Part shown: positions 15,744 through 23,592 of the stretch, in pieces
Layout: every line of letters begins with the position of its first letter
How positions within the stretch are numbered: the first letter of the stretch is position 1
Assembly (NCBI RefSeq): GCF_023499215.1
Contig: NZ_JAKHSK010000028.1
Coordinates: forward strand, 1 to 62,210
Direction of reading: 5' to 3'
Source of the DNA: Zunongwangia pacifica
GTDB lineage: Bacteria; Bacteroidota; Bacteroidia; Flavobacteriales; Flavobacteriaceae
Length of the DNA stretch: 62,210 nucleotides
Translations under genes and position numbers: made by a program
The notes under the pieces: generated by a model
The model's input: only the letters and a program-made list of their open reading frames with translations
Databases searched by the model: none
Told to the model about the DNA's origin: nothing

Positions 15744-18047
15744 TTATTCAACAAGGGTAAATGTATTTTCAAATTCAGCATCCGAGCTTCCTGCAATAAA
15801 GAATTCAAATTCCCCTGGCTCCGCTACATAGTCTAAACTGCTGTTATAAAATTTCAAATCTTCCGCACTAATTTCAAAAGTTACGGTTTTAGATTCGCCT
15901 TTTTTCAGCATAAATTTTTCAAAGCCTATCAATTGCTTCATAGGTGGGGTAATACTTCTCACTTTATCATGAATATACAATTGAACCACTTCTTCCCCAT
16001 CATAATCACCCGTATTGGTAATTGTTGCGCTTAAAGTGATATTCCCGTCCATTTTTAATTCATCTGCACTGGCTTTTACATCGCTATATTCAAAATTCGT
16101 ATAACTTAACCCGTAACCAAAAGGATATAGAGGTGAATTTGGTAAATCCAGGTATTCTGATTTAAACTTCTCAAAACCTTCTGTTTCCCCTGGTCTACCG
16201 GTTCTTTTCATTGAATAGTAAACCGGCACCTGCCCGACATTTCTTGGCCATGATGCAGTGATTTTTCCTGAAGGGTTATAATCTCCAAAAATAACATCGG
16301 CAATAGCATTTCCAGCTTCTACACCAGGATGCCAAACCTGAAGAATATCGATATTCATATCAGATTCTTCTGAAATATTTAAAGGACGACCACTCATTAA
16401 AACCAATGCCATTGGCTTACCGGTTTTAGCTAATTCGCGGATCAGTTTTTTCTGACTTTCAGGAATCAATAAATTTGTTCTACTGGCGGCTTCACCACTC
16501 ATCTCTGTCGCTTCTCCTACAACGGCAACGATTACATCAGATTTTTTAGCAACTTTCAAGGCTTCTTCCAACATTTTTTCAGGAGAAGTTTTACTAATTT
16601 CAGCTCGTGGACCAAAAACATTAATATTTTCAGCTAATTGTGCGTCATCTGTAATATTTGCTCCCTGTGCATAGCTAACTTTTGCTTTTGGTGCTACATT
16701 TTTAATCCCTTCTAAAACCGGAACAGAAAGTTGTGGATCACCTGTTGGCGCCCAGGTTCCTAACATATTATTTTTGTTATTCGCCAAAGGACCGATAAGG
16801 GCAATTTTAGCGTTTTTCTTAAGAGGAAAAACTCCGGCATCTTTTTTTAGCAGTACAAAAGAATGCGCAGCCACTTTTCTTGAAAAAGCCCTATTTTCTT
16901 CGGAAAGGATATCTTTTTCAGGTCGGTTTTCATCTAAATATTTATAAGGATCTTCAAAAAGACCAAGCTTATACTTCGCCTCCAGGATTCGGCGTGCAGC
17001 AGTCGTAATTTCTTCTTCGGTTACTTTGCCTTCGTCTAAAGATTTTTTCAGTGTTTTTAAGAAACCTTCACCAACCATATCCATATCTAAACCGGCTTTT
17101 AAAGCCAAAGCTGAAACAGCCTGAAGATCTCCCATACCGTGAGCGATCATTTCGTTTAAAGAGGTATAATCTGAAGTTACAAAACCTTTAAATCCCCAGC
17201 GATCACGAAGTAAATCGGTTAATAACCATTTATTTCCTGTTGCCGGCACACCATCTATGTCGTTAAAAGAACTCATCACACTTCCAGCTCCGGCATCGAT
17301 AGCCGCTTTGTAAGGTGGTAGATATTCATTAAACATTTTCACCCTACTCATATCTGTAGTGTTATAGTCACGACCAGCTTCTGAAGCTCCGTACAGTGCA
17401 AAATGCTTTACGGTAGCGATCATGGTATTTTCTTTGGTAAGATCATCACCCTGGTAACCTTGTACCATAGCCTTTGCGATTTGTGAACCTAAATAAGGAT
17501 CTTCACCGGCACCTTCAGCAATTCTTCCCCATCTTGGATCGCGAGCGATATCTACCATGGGTGAAAAGTTCCAGTTTATACCGTCTGCAGTAGCTTCCTG
17601 GGCCGCAATTTCAGCAGATCTTTTAATCATTTCCATATCCCAGCTCGCTGCGGTTCCCAGTGGAATCGGGAAAGTAGTTTTATACCCGTGAATAACGTCT
17701 GACCCGATAAGTAACGGAATTCCTAACCGTGTATCATTAACGGCATAATCCTGCGCTATTTTAATTTTTTCGGGACCGGCAACACCAAAAAGCCCGCCTA
17801 CTTCGCCATCTTTAATTTTCTGCTGCACATTATCACTCACCACCGCACCGGTAGCTACACCTCCACCTGGATTAAGCAGGTTAAGCTGGCCAATTTTTTC
17901 TTCGATAGTCATTTTGGCTAAAATCTCTTCGACTTTAGCGTCCATTTCAGATTCACTTGTTTGCGCCTGTAAGCTTTTTGTCGGGGTAAAAAAGCATCCT
18001 GTTATTAGCGAAAATGTGATTAAACTTTTCTTTATCATGTAATTCAA
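15744..18047 (-). CDS. bglX: Glycoside hydrolase family 3 beta-glucosidase (BglX-type)
   Basis: A 767-residue exported GH3 enzyme. Signal peptide about residues 4-29; (alpha/beta)8 domain about 35-360 with KH at 214-215 and the nucleophile Asp293 in GFVTSDYTS; a second alpha/beta sandwich about 390-630; and a C-terminal fibronectin-III-like domain from about 660. GH3 enzymes of this type release glucose from the non-reducing end of beta-glucosides. As last gene of the locus it probably finishes the oligosaccharides made by the GH144-like enzyme, which points to beta-1,2-linked glucose (sophorose type). ATG 18038 (MIKKSL) is an alternative start. It follows the sulfatase gene by 19 bases. Confidence 0.93.
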   Translation of the reverse strand: MNYMIKKSLITFSLITGCFFTPTKSLQAQTSESEMDAKVEEILAKMTIEEKIGQLNLLNPGGGVATGAVVSDNVQQKIKDGEVGGLFGVAGPEKIKIAQDYAVNDTRLGIPLLIGSDVIHGYKTTFPIPLGTAASWDMEMIKRSAEIAAQEATADGINWNFSPMVDIARDPRWGRIAEGAGEDPYLGSQIAKAMVQGYQGDDLTKENTMIATVKHFALYGASEAGRDYNTTDMSRVKMFNEYLPPYKAAIDAGAGSVMSSFNDIDGVPATGNKWLLTDLLRDRWGFKGFVTSDYTSLNEMIAHGMGDLQAVSALALKAGLDMDMVGEGFLKTLKKSLDEGKVTEEEITTAARRILEAKYKLGLFEDPYKYLDENRPEKDILSEENRAFSRKVAAHSFVLLKKDAGVFPLKKNAKIALIGPLANNKNNMLGTWAPTGDPQLSVPVLEGIKNVAPKAKVSYAQGANITDDAQLAENINVFGPRAEISKTSPEKMLEEALKVAKKSDVIVAVVGEATEMSGEAASRTNLLIPESQKKLIRELAKTGKPMALVLMSGRPLNISEESDMNIDILQVWHPGVEAGNAIADVIFGDYNPSGKITASWPRNVGQVPVYYSMKRTGRPGETEGFEKFKSEYLDLPNSPLYPFGYGLSYTNFEYSDVKASADELKMDGNITLSATITNTGDYDGEEVVQLYIHDKVRSITPPMKQLIGFEKFMLKKGESKTVTFEISAEDLKFYNSSLDYVAEPGEFEFFIAGSSDAEFENTFTLVE

Positions 18048-18066
18048 TTTAGGGTTGTACTAACTC

Positions 18067-19701
18067 TTATTCTATAGGTTTGCCACGCATTCTCTCGAAA
18101 TTCTTATAGGCATTTTCTATACTATTTTCTGAAGCTTTTTCAAATTCTTTTTCGGTAACATTATAATGTTGCTGAACAGAATCGAGTTTTTGCTTCATTA
18201 TTTTAATTTCTTCCTGATAGTCTGGATTATTGATCAGGTTATTTTTTTCTTTTGGATCTTCCTGAAGGTCATAAAACTCCCATGCATCGTTATCATCGTA
18301 AAAATGCATAATCTTATAACGATCGGTTTTAATGCCGTAATGACGTTTTACCATATGGAAAGCCGGCCAATCGTAATAATGATAGTAAATGGCATCACGA
18401 TCCAGTTTTTCTTTATCACCGTAAACCACGTCTTTAAAAGAAATTCCCTGCATATCTTGGGGAATTTCAATCCCGGCCACATCTAAAAATGTAGGTGCAA
18501 AATCAAGATTTTGAGTCATGGCATTTACTTCAGATTGCTGCGGAATTTTCCCTGGAAGCTGCATTAGTAAAGGCATTCTAAATGAAGGCTCGTACATAAA
18601 TCGTTTATCAAACCACCCATTTTCGCCTAAATAAAAGCCTTGATCTGAAGTATACACTACCAGTGTATTTTCATCTAATCCCTGGGCTTCCAGATAATCC
18701 AAAATTCTACCCACACCTTCATCTATTGAAGCTATCGTTGCCATATAATCTTTTAAATATCGCTGACCTTTATATCTGGCCAAGGCTTCACCGTGTAAAT
18801 CCTGCTCCCAAAACGCATCATTTTTTGGGCGGTAGGCTGCATTCCATTGTTTACGTTGCTCAGCAGTCATACGATCAAAATCGTCTGTCCAAGGATTACT
18901 TGCTAACTCATCTGTACCCTTGGCCTTACTCATCTTAAGATCATGGCCTTCGTACATATCTTCGTAAATCGTCATTAGCTGTTCTTCCGCAGCTTCCTGA
19001 TTTTCAAAATCCGGGAAATACGAATCTGGTAAAGGAAATTCAACCGAATCATATTTATTTACATGGCGTAGAGCTGGCATCCAGTTACGGTGTGGTGCTT
19101 TATGCTGTACCATTAAGAAAAAGGGCTTCGACGTATCCCGCTGTTTTAACCAATCCAAAGAATAATCGGTTATTAAATCTGTGGCGTAACCTTCAACTCT
19201 GGCGGTATCATTTTCAGTAATAAAATCTGGATTATAATATTTACCCTGATCTTCTAAAATTCTCCAGTAATCGAATCCGGTAGGTTTTCCCGACAAATGC
19301 CATTTCCCGATAACCGCGGTTTGATATCCATTGTTTCTGAAAATCTTAGGCATGGTTTGTTGTGCATTATCAAACTGCTCTCCGTTCATCCTAAATCCGT
19401 TTTCGTGGCTATGCTTCCCGGTTAAGATAACCGCTCTACTTGGCCCGCAAAGAGAATTGGTATTATAGTTTTGGCGGAAAATCACTCCGTTTTTAGCCAA
19501 TCTGTCGATATTAGGTGTTGGCGCCAGTTTACCTATTTCGCTACCATAAGCACTAATCGCTTTAACGGCATGATCATCGGCCATGATAAAAACGATATTG
19601 GGCTTTTTAGCAGCCGAATTTTCTTCAGCAGTAGTTTTCTTTTCTTCTTTACAGGAAAAAAAGCTGATCAGAATAACAAAATATAAGCATTTGAATTTCA
19701 T
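18067..19701 (-). CDS. Sulfatase lipoprotein (type I, formylglycine-dependent)
   Basis: A 544-residue arylsulfatase-superfamily protein. A lipoprotein signal with probable lipidated Cys17 (LISFFSCKEE) puts it at the cell envelope. Metal-binding DD at 42-43, the maturation motif CGPSR with the formylglycine precursor Cys85, GKWHL downstream, and the conserved C-terminal HYYDWP block are visible. It looks most like sulfatases annotated as mucin-desulfating or GlcNAc-6-sulfatase (S1_11-like), but specificity cannot be assigned. It needs a maturase that is not in this window. The start overlaps the stop of the esterase gene by one base (TAATG), implying translational coupling. Its presence in a beta-glucan-type locus is unexpected. 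Confidence 0.9.
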   Translation of the reverse strand: MKFKCLYFVILISFFSCKEEKKTTAEENSAAKKPNIVFIMADDHAVKAISAYGSEIGKLAPTPNIDRLAKNGVIFRQNYNTNSLCGPSRAVILTGKHSHENGFRMNGEQFDNAQQTMPKIFRNNGYQTAVIGKWHLSGKPTGFDYWRILEDQGKYYNPDFITENDTARVEGYATDLITDYSLDWLKQRDTSKPFFLMVQHKAPHRNWMPALRHVNKYDSVEFPLPDSYFPDFENQEAAEEQLMTIYEDMYEGHDLKMSKAKGTDELASNPWTDDFDRMTAEQRKQWNAAYRPKNDAFWEQDLHGEALARYKGQRYLKDYMATIASIDEGVGRILDYLEAQGLDENTLVVYTSDQGFYLGENGWFDKRFMYEPSFRMPLLMQLPGKIPQQSEVNAMTQNLDFAPTFLDVAGIEIPQDMQGISFKDVVYGDKEKLDRDAIYYHYYDWPAFHMVKRHYGIKTDRYKIMHFYDDNDAWEFYDLQEDPKEKNNLINNPDYQEEIKIMKQKLDSVQQHYNVTEKEFEKASENSIENAYKNFERMRGKPIE

Positions 19702-20432
19702 TATTTCTGTTTTTTCTGACTTAGTAACCAGGTATACAATTCAGGATTATTATAGGTTTCTGTCCAGCTATTATGATTTGCAAAAGGATAAATAGTGAAT
19801 TTCACTTCTTCGTTTCCTGTTTGCCTTAACGCCATCACCATTTTATTGCTGTTCTCTGGTAAGACTACATCATCCATCGCACCATGAAATACCCAAATAG
19901 GCATGTTTTTAAGATGCTGTGCATTGCGATAAATTGGCCTGTAAATCGCACCACATACAGGGGCCATCGCTGCAAACAATTCTGGATGCTTACCACCGGT
20001 TGCCCAGGTACCGTAGCCGCCCATGCTTAAACCGGTTAGATATACACGGTTTGGATCGATTCGTTCTTCTTTGATAATTTTCTTTACCAATGCCGCAACT
20101 TCATCGGGTTGCCAGTAGGTTTCAGCGGGACATTGCGGTGCTAAAATCACAGCATCAATCTGGTTACCATCTTCTAAATACTGAAACGGCCCGTTTACTT
20201 TTACCTTTTGGAGATCTGTACCGCGCTCACCAGCGCCATGAAGAAATACGATTAAAGGATAATCTTCCTTCGATTTTTTATAGGCTTCAGGTTTGTAAAG
20301 CAGATATCCCATATCTACAGGAATCTCTATTTTTTCTTTAAACTTATTTTCTGAAATATCTGCAGTTTGTGATTCCGCCGCAATTCCGAAAAACAGAAAA
20401 AATCCTGCCAATACAATATTCGATATTTTCAT
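19701..20432 (-). CDS. Secreted esterase, alpha/beta-hydrolase (dienelactone hydrolase/CE1-like)
   Basis: 243 residues from ATG 20432, which gives a normal signal peptide (MKISNIVLAGFFLFFGIAAE). A longer start at 20474 forms a TAATG overlap with the upstream stop and adds 14 residues; both are possible. The body has HGAGERG (oxyanion region), the nucleophile motif GLSMGGYG (Ser136 from the short start), a candidate Asp in HGAMDD and His in FANHNSW. It is similar to the phospholipase/carboxylesterase and feruloyl-esterase-like proteins found in polysaccharide loci. It probably removes acyl groups from the glycan before or during hydrolysis. Confidence 0.87.
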   Translation of the reverse strand: MKISNIVLAGFFLFFGIAAESQTADISENKFKEKIEIPVDMGYLLYKPEAYKKSKEDYPLIVFLHGAGERGTDLQKVKVNGPFQYLEDGNQIDAVILAPQCPAETYWQPDEVAALVKKIIKEERIDPNRVYLTGLSMGGYGTWATGGKHPELFAAMAPVCGAIYRPIYRNAQHLKNMPIWVFHGAMDDVVLPENSNKMVMALRQTGNEEVKFTIYPFANHNSWTETYNNPELYTWLLSQKKQK

Positions 20433-20473
20433 ATTCAATTTTTTAAAGTTTCTATAATCGGATTGGGATTCCA

Positions 20474-21856
20474 TTATCTATTGAAATCTAGTTTTTCCAG
20501 TCCTTTTTGAACTTCAGGAGCACTCATAAACAAGTCCCAGATAAGTCCACTTCGATAATTTTCGATCATCACCACAATAGGCCCCTGATCGATCGCTAAA
20601 TATCTTTCGGCTACCCAATCTCCATCATCTAAACTAAAAGCATCATAAAACCCGGCAGGTCCCCAAAGCATATCGTGCTGATCTTCGTAAAAATATCTAA
20701 TCGCTCTTAAGGATTCTTCTGGCGTATAGGGAATAGAACTTACGGCTGCGGTTGGAGAAACCACCCCACGATCGTCATCTGGTGAATGTGCGGCATACCC
20801 CACGCTTCCGTCTTCATTTTTGGTATAACTAGCTGTTAATCCCCAGCTATTTCCACTATAGGTTTTAGAATGATTAGGATTTTCCTGTGCATATTCATAA
20901 TTGATCTTGCTATGGTTTACGTTTAAATCCCAATAGTTGGCATAGCGGTCACTAAGTCCTTTAGGATTTAATCCTAAATACGAATAATGTGCCCAAAATA
21001 ATGGCCCGGCTTTATCGCCAACTGTGTTATATTTTAAAATTAGCGGAATTCCGTATGCTTTTTTATCTGTTGTAATATTACCACCTCTGGCCCATCCCTG
21101 GTGATATACTTCAGGTTTAATGGCATGTTGCGGTGAACTGGCGGCCATGATATAAGTAATAAGGCATTCGTTGTAGCCTTCGATCATAAAATTCTTTTCG
21201 AATTTATAATCTGGCGACCAGTGCCAAAAGATTCCGTTTTTGTTATTGGTGTACCAATCCCACTCAATATTCTGCCATAGTTTATCGAATTTGGCAGCTA
21301 CGGCTTTTTCTTCTTCATTACCATCTTGCAAATATTGGCGGACAACAATAAACCCTTGGGCTAAAAATGAAGTTTCTACAATGTCGCCTCCATTATCTTT
21401 AATGTCTGAGCCAAATTCTTGTGTACCGGCAGTCCTACCATTTATCCAGTGCGGGAAAGCACCATGATATTTTGGTGTTTTTTCTAAAAATGTAGCTATT
21501 TTATCTAAGCGTTTTACGGCTTCATCTCGAGGAATAAAACCTCTTTCTATTCCGGCGATAATAGCCATTAAGCCAAAACCAGATCCTCCTGTAGTCACGA
21601 TGTCTGGATCGTTGTTTGGATAATCCCCGTTTGGATGATAGCGTTCTCTGGCCATTCCGCTATTAGGTTCAGCGAAATCCCAAAAATATTTTAAGGTTTG
21701 CTTCTGGACGGTGTCCAGTAAGGCTTCTTCAGATAAAGAAGTTGAATCTTGAGAGGTTTGGTTTTGTGGTGGGTCTTCTTCGTATTTATTCTTCTCTGAG
21801 TTATTACAGGAATATAAAGTAAGAAGAAAAACAATAACTGAAATTCGGATTTTCAT
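20474..21856 (-). CDS. GH144-like endo-beta-1,2-glucanase (annotated elsewhere as glucoamylase family protein)
   Basis: A 460-residue lipoprotein (lipidation Cys17 in TLYSCNN) with a low-complexity linker to about residue 45 and one large domain of the Pfam Glycoamylase family, recognisable by TLKYFWDFAEPNSGMARER, TGGSGFGLMAIIAGIERG, the block around GIFWHWSPDY, and FDAFS/DQGPIVVMIENYRSGL-like segments near the end. Proteins of this type in Bacteroidota were shown to be endo-beta-1,2-glucanases (GH144, for example from Chitinophaga pinensis). It would cut beta-1,2-glucan at the cell surface or in the periplasm. It follows susD after a terminator and is coupled to the esterase gene. Confidence 0.85.
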   Translation of the reverse strand: MKIRISVIVFLLTLYSCNNSEKNKYEEDPPQNQTSQDSTSLSEEALLDTVQKQTLKYFWDFAEPNSGMARERYHPNGDYPNNDPDIVTTGGSGFGLMAIIAGIERGFIPRDEAVKRLDKIATFLEKTPKYHGAFPHWINGRTAGTQEFGSDIKDNGGDIVETSFLAQGFIVVRQYLQDGNEEEKAVAAKFDKLWQNIEWDWYTNNKNGIFWHWSPDYKFEKNFMIEGYNECLITYIMAASSPQHAIKPEVYHQGWARGGNITTDKKAYGIPLILKYNTVGDKAGPLFWAHYSYLGLNPKGLSDRYANYWDLNVNHSKINYEYAQENPNHSKTYSGNSWGLTASYTKNEDGSVGYAAHSPDDDRGVVSPTAAVSSIPYTPEESLRAIRYFYEDQHDMLWGPAGFYDAFSLDDGDWVAERYLAIDQGPIVVMIENYRSGLIWDLFMSAPEVQKGLEKLDFNR

Positions 21857-21956
21857 TATTAATTGGTCTTTAATATAAACAGATTGATAGCATGGTTTCT
21901 TATCATTTTTTTATAAAAACTTTTAAGAAATAGCAATAAGAAACTTCAAATTATTT

Positions 21957-21985
21957 AAAAAGTCCCGATTTCATCGGGACTTTTT
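21957..21985 (-). terminator. Strong hairpin terminator between susD and the enzyme genes
   Basis: AAAAAGTCCCGAT-TTC-ATCGGGACTTTTT: a 13-base-pair stem with a three-base loop and T run in either direction, 15 bases after the susD stop. It should reduce read-through from susCD into the four downstream genes. Confidence 0.88.
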
Positions 21986-22000
21986 AAACTCTTAAATAGA

Positions 22001-23581
22001 TTAGTTTAAATCCCTTAATGCATTATTCATTTCGGTATTTTTGTCTACAGGAGTAGCTTCTAACGGTAGCGCATCTACCTGAGCTTGTGGATATGGCAAA
22101 TATTCGTCTGCCGCAGTAAATGTTCTTCCGTCATAGCTCAATTCGGCATAATTATCTGTTCTGATCATATCATAATAACGGATTCCCCATTCCATAGCTA
22201 ATTCAGCATATTTTTCATCCAAAATTTGTTTTTGGGTTACTCCTGATATATCTGAAAGACCAGCTCTTTCACGAACAATATTTACAGCCTCATCTGCACT
22301 CATCCCTTCTCCGCTGGCTCCTTGGCTTAAGGCTTCGGCATACATTAATAAAACCTCAGAATATCGAATAACAATTATATTCTTACCTGCGCCATAATCA
22401 TTTCTAAGCTCTGTAAGCTGTACTGATGGTAAATAATGTTTCCCACTAGAAAAATTAGCTCGAGCGAAGTTATTGATAACATCCCCATCCCTGGTTGTTT
22501 TACTTACATAAGATGGTAGATTTGTATAACCATCTGCTTTAAGCAAATCAATTCCGTTATCGGTAAATAACACACTTGTTTCTAAACGCACAGTCTCTCC
22601 TCTATCTAACATGAACTCGATAAACTTTAAACTTGGTTCAAAAAATCCCCATCCACTACTTGCATTTTCTCTAGCCGGAGTCCAGTTTTGTGGACCAAAC
22701 GGTGCTAATAAATGATAGAATTTTGCTCCTGTTGATTGTCCATAATCAGAATATTGCATTTCCAACAAACTCTCATTACTTAATTCTCCAGGCTTTTTAA
22801 ATAATTCGTAAAAATCTGAGTATAGCGAGAATTTACCAGAATTGATTATTACGCCTGCAGCATCTGCAACTCCCTGATAATTTTTCATTTCTAGATTTGC
22901 AATGGCTTTCATTGCATAAGCAGTGTACTTAGTAACACCACCAGGAATATCTGTTCTTTCATTAGGTCGAGCATCTACAAGATTAGGTATCGCCTCATCC
23001 ATTTGATCTGAAATCCAATGCATCATTTCATCCTTTGAAACTACACCTGCTTCAATTTCTTCTTCTGGCTGATTACTTGTTATGATAAAAACCTTTTCCC
23101 ATGTACGTGCCAAATTCAAATGAAACCAAGCTCTTAAAACTTTAATTTCAGCAATATACTGATCTGCCAATTCCTGGTTTTCATCATCGGCATATTCTTT
23201 AAATTTCTCTATTTGCTGAATAGCGGTATTCATTGCTACAATATCGCTATACTGCAAATTCCATAGAGAATTGTACATCCAATATCCTTTAGAATAATTG
23301 AAATTATCTGTATCTGTATATGGCTGCTGATCACCTTTACCTCCTGCGTTAACATCATCTCCTCTAACGCTCAACAACAAAGGCTCTTCCCAACCTCTGG
23401 TATAAAATTCGTAATAAGCACCTATCACAGGAGAAATCATTTCTTCTGTATTGGTATAGTCTAGATCTCCTGTATTTAACTGTCCTTCCCTGGAATCCAG
23501 CTTATCTGTGCAGGAAATTGTAATAGTTGCTATAACTACCGCAAATACGCTTCTCAAAAATATATTCTTATTTTTTTTCAT
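22001..23581 (-). CDS. SusD/RagB-family glycan-binding lipoprotein
   Basis: A 526-residue outer-membrane lipoprotein (lipidation Cys24 in TITISCTDK) of the SusD/RagB family. An N-terminal TPR-like part (about 60-230, with SLWNLQYSDIVAMNTAI and EIKVLRAWFHLNLARTW) and the C-terminal RagB/SusD domain (IVIRYSEVLLMYAEAL, AVNIVRERAGL, ELAMEWGIRYYDMIRTD) are easily recognised. It caps the SusC barrel and captures oligosaccharides. It begins 11 bases after the susC stop, as in nearly all such pairs. A strong terminator follows. Confidence 0.96.
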   Translation of the reverse strand: MKKNKNIFLRSVFAVVIATITISCTDKLDSREGQLNTGDLDYTNTEEMISPVIGAYYEFYTRGWEEPLLLSVRGDDVNAGGKGDQQPYTDTDNFNYSKGYWMYNSLWNLQYSDIVAMNTAIQQIEKFKEYADDENQELADQYIAEIKVLRAWFHLNLARTWEKVFIITSNQPEEEIEAGVVSKDEMMHWISDQMDEAIPNLVDARPNERTDIPGGVTKYTAYAMKAIANLEMKNYQGVADAAGVIINSGKFSLYSDFYELFKKPGELSNESLLEMQYSDYGQSTGAKFYHLLAPFGPQNWTPARENASSGWGFFEPSLKFIEFMLDRGETVRLETSVLFTDNGIDLLKADGYTNLPSYVSKTTRDGDVINNFARANFSSGKHYLPSVQLTELRNDYGAGKNIIVIRYSEVLLMYAEALSQGASGEGMSADEAVNIVRERAGLSDISGVTQKQILDEKYAELAMEWGIRYYDMIRTDNYAELSYDGRTFTAADEYLPYPQAQVDALPLEATPVDKNTEMNNALRDLN

Positions 23582-23592
23582 TATGCGATTTT

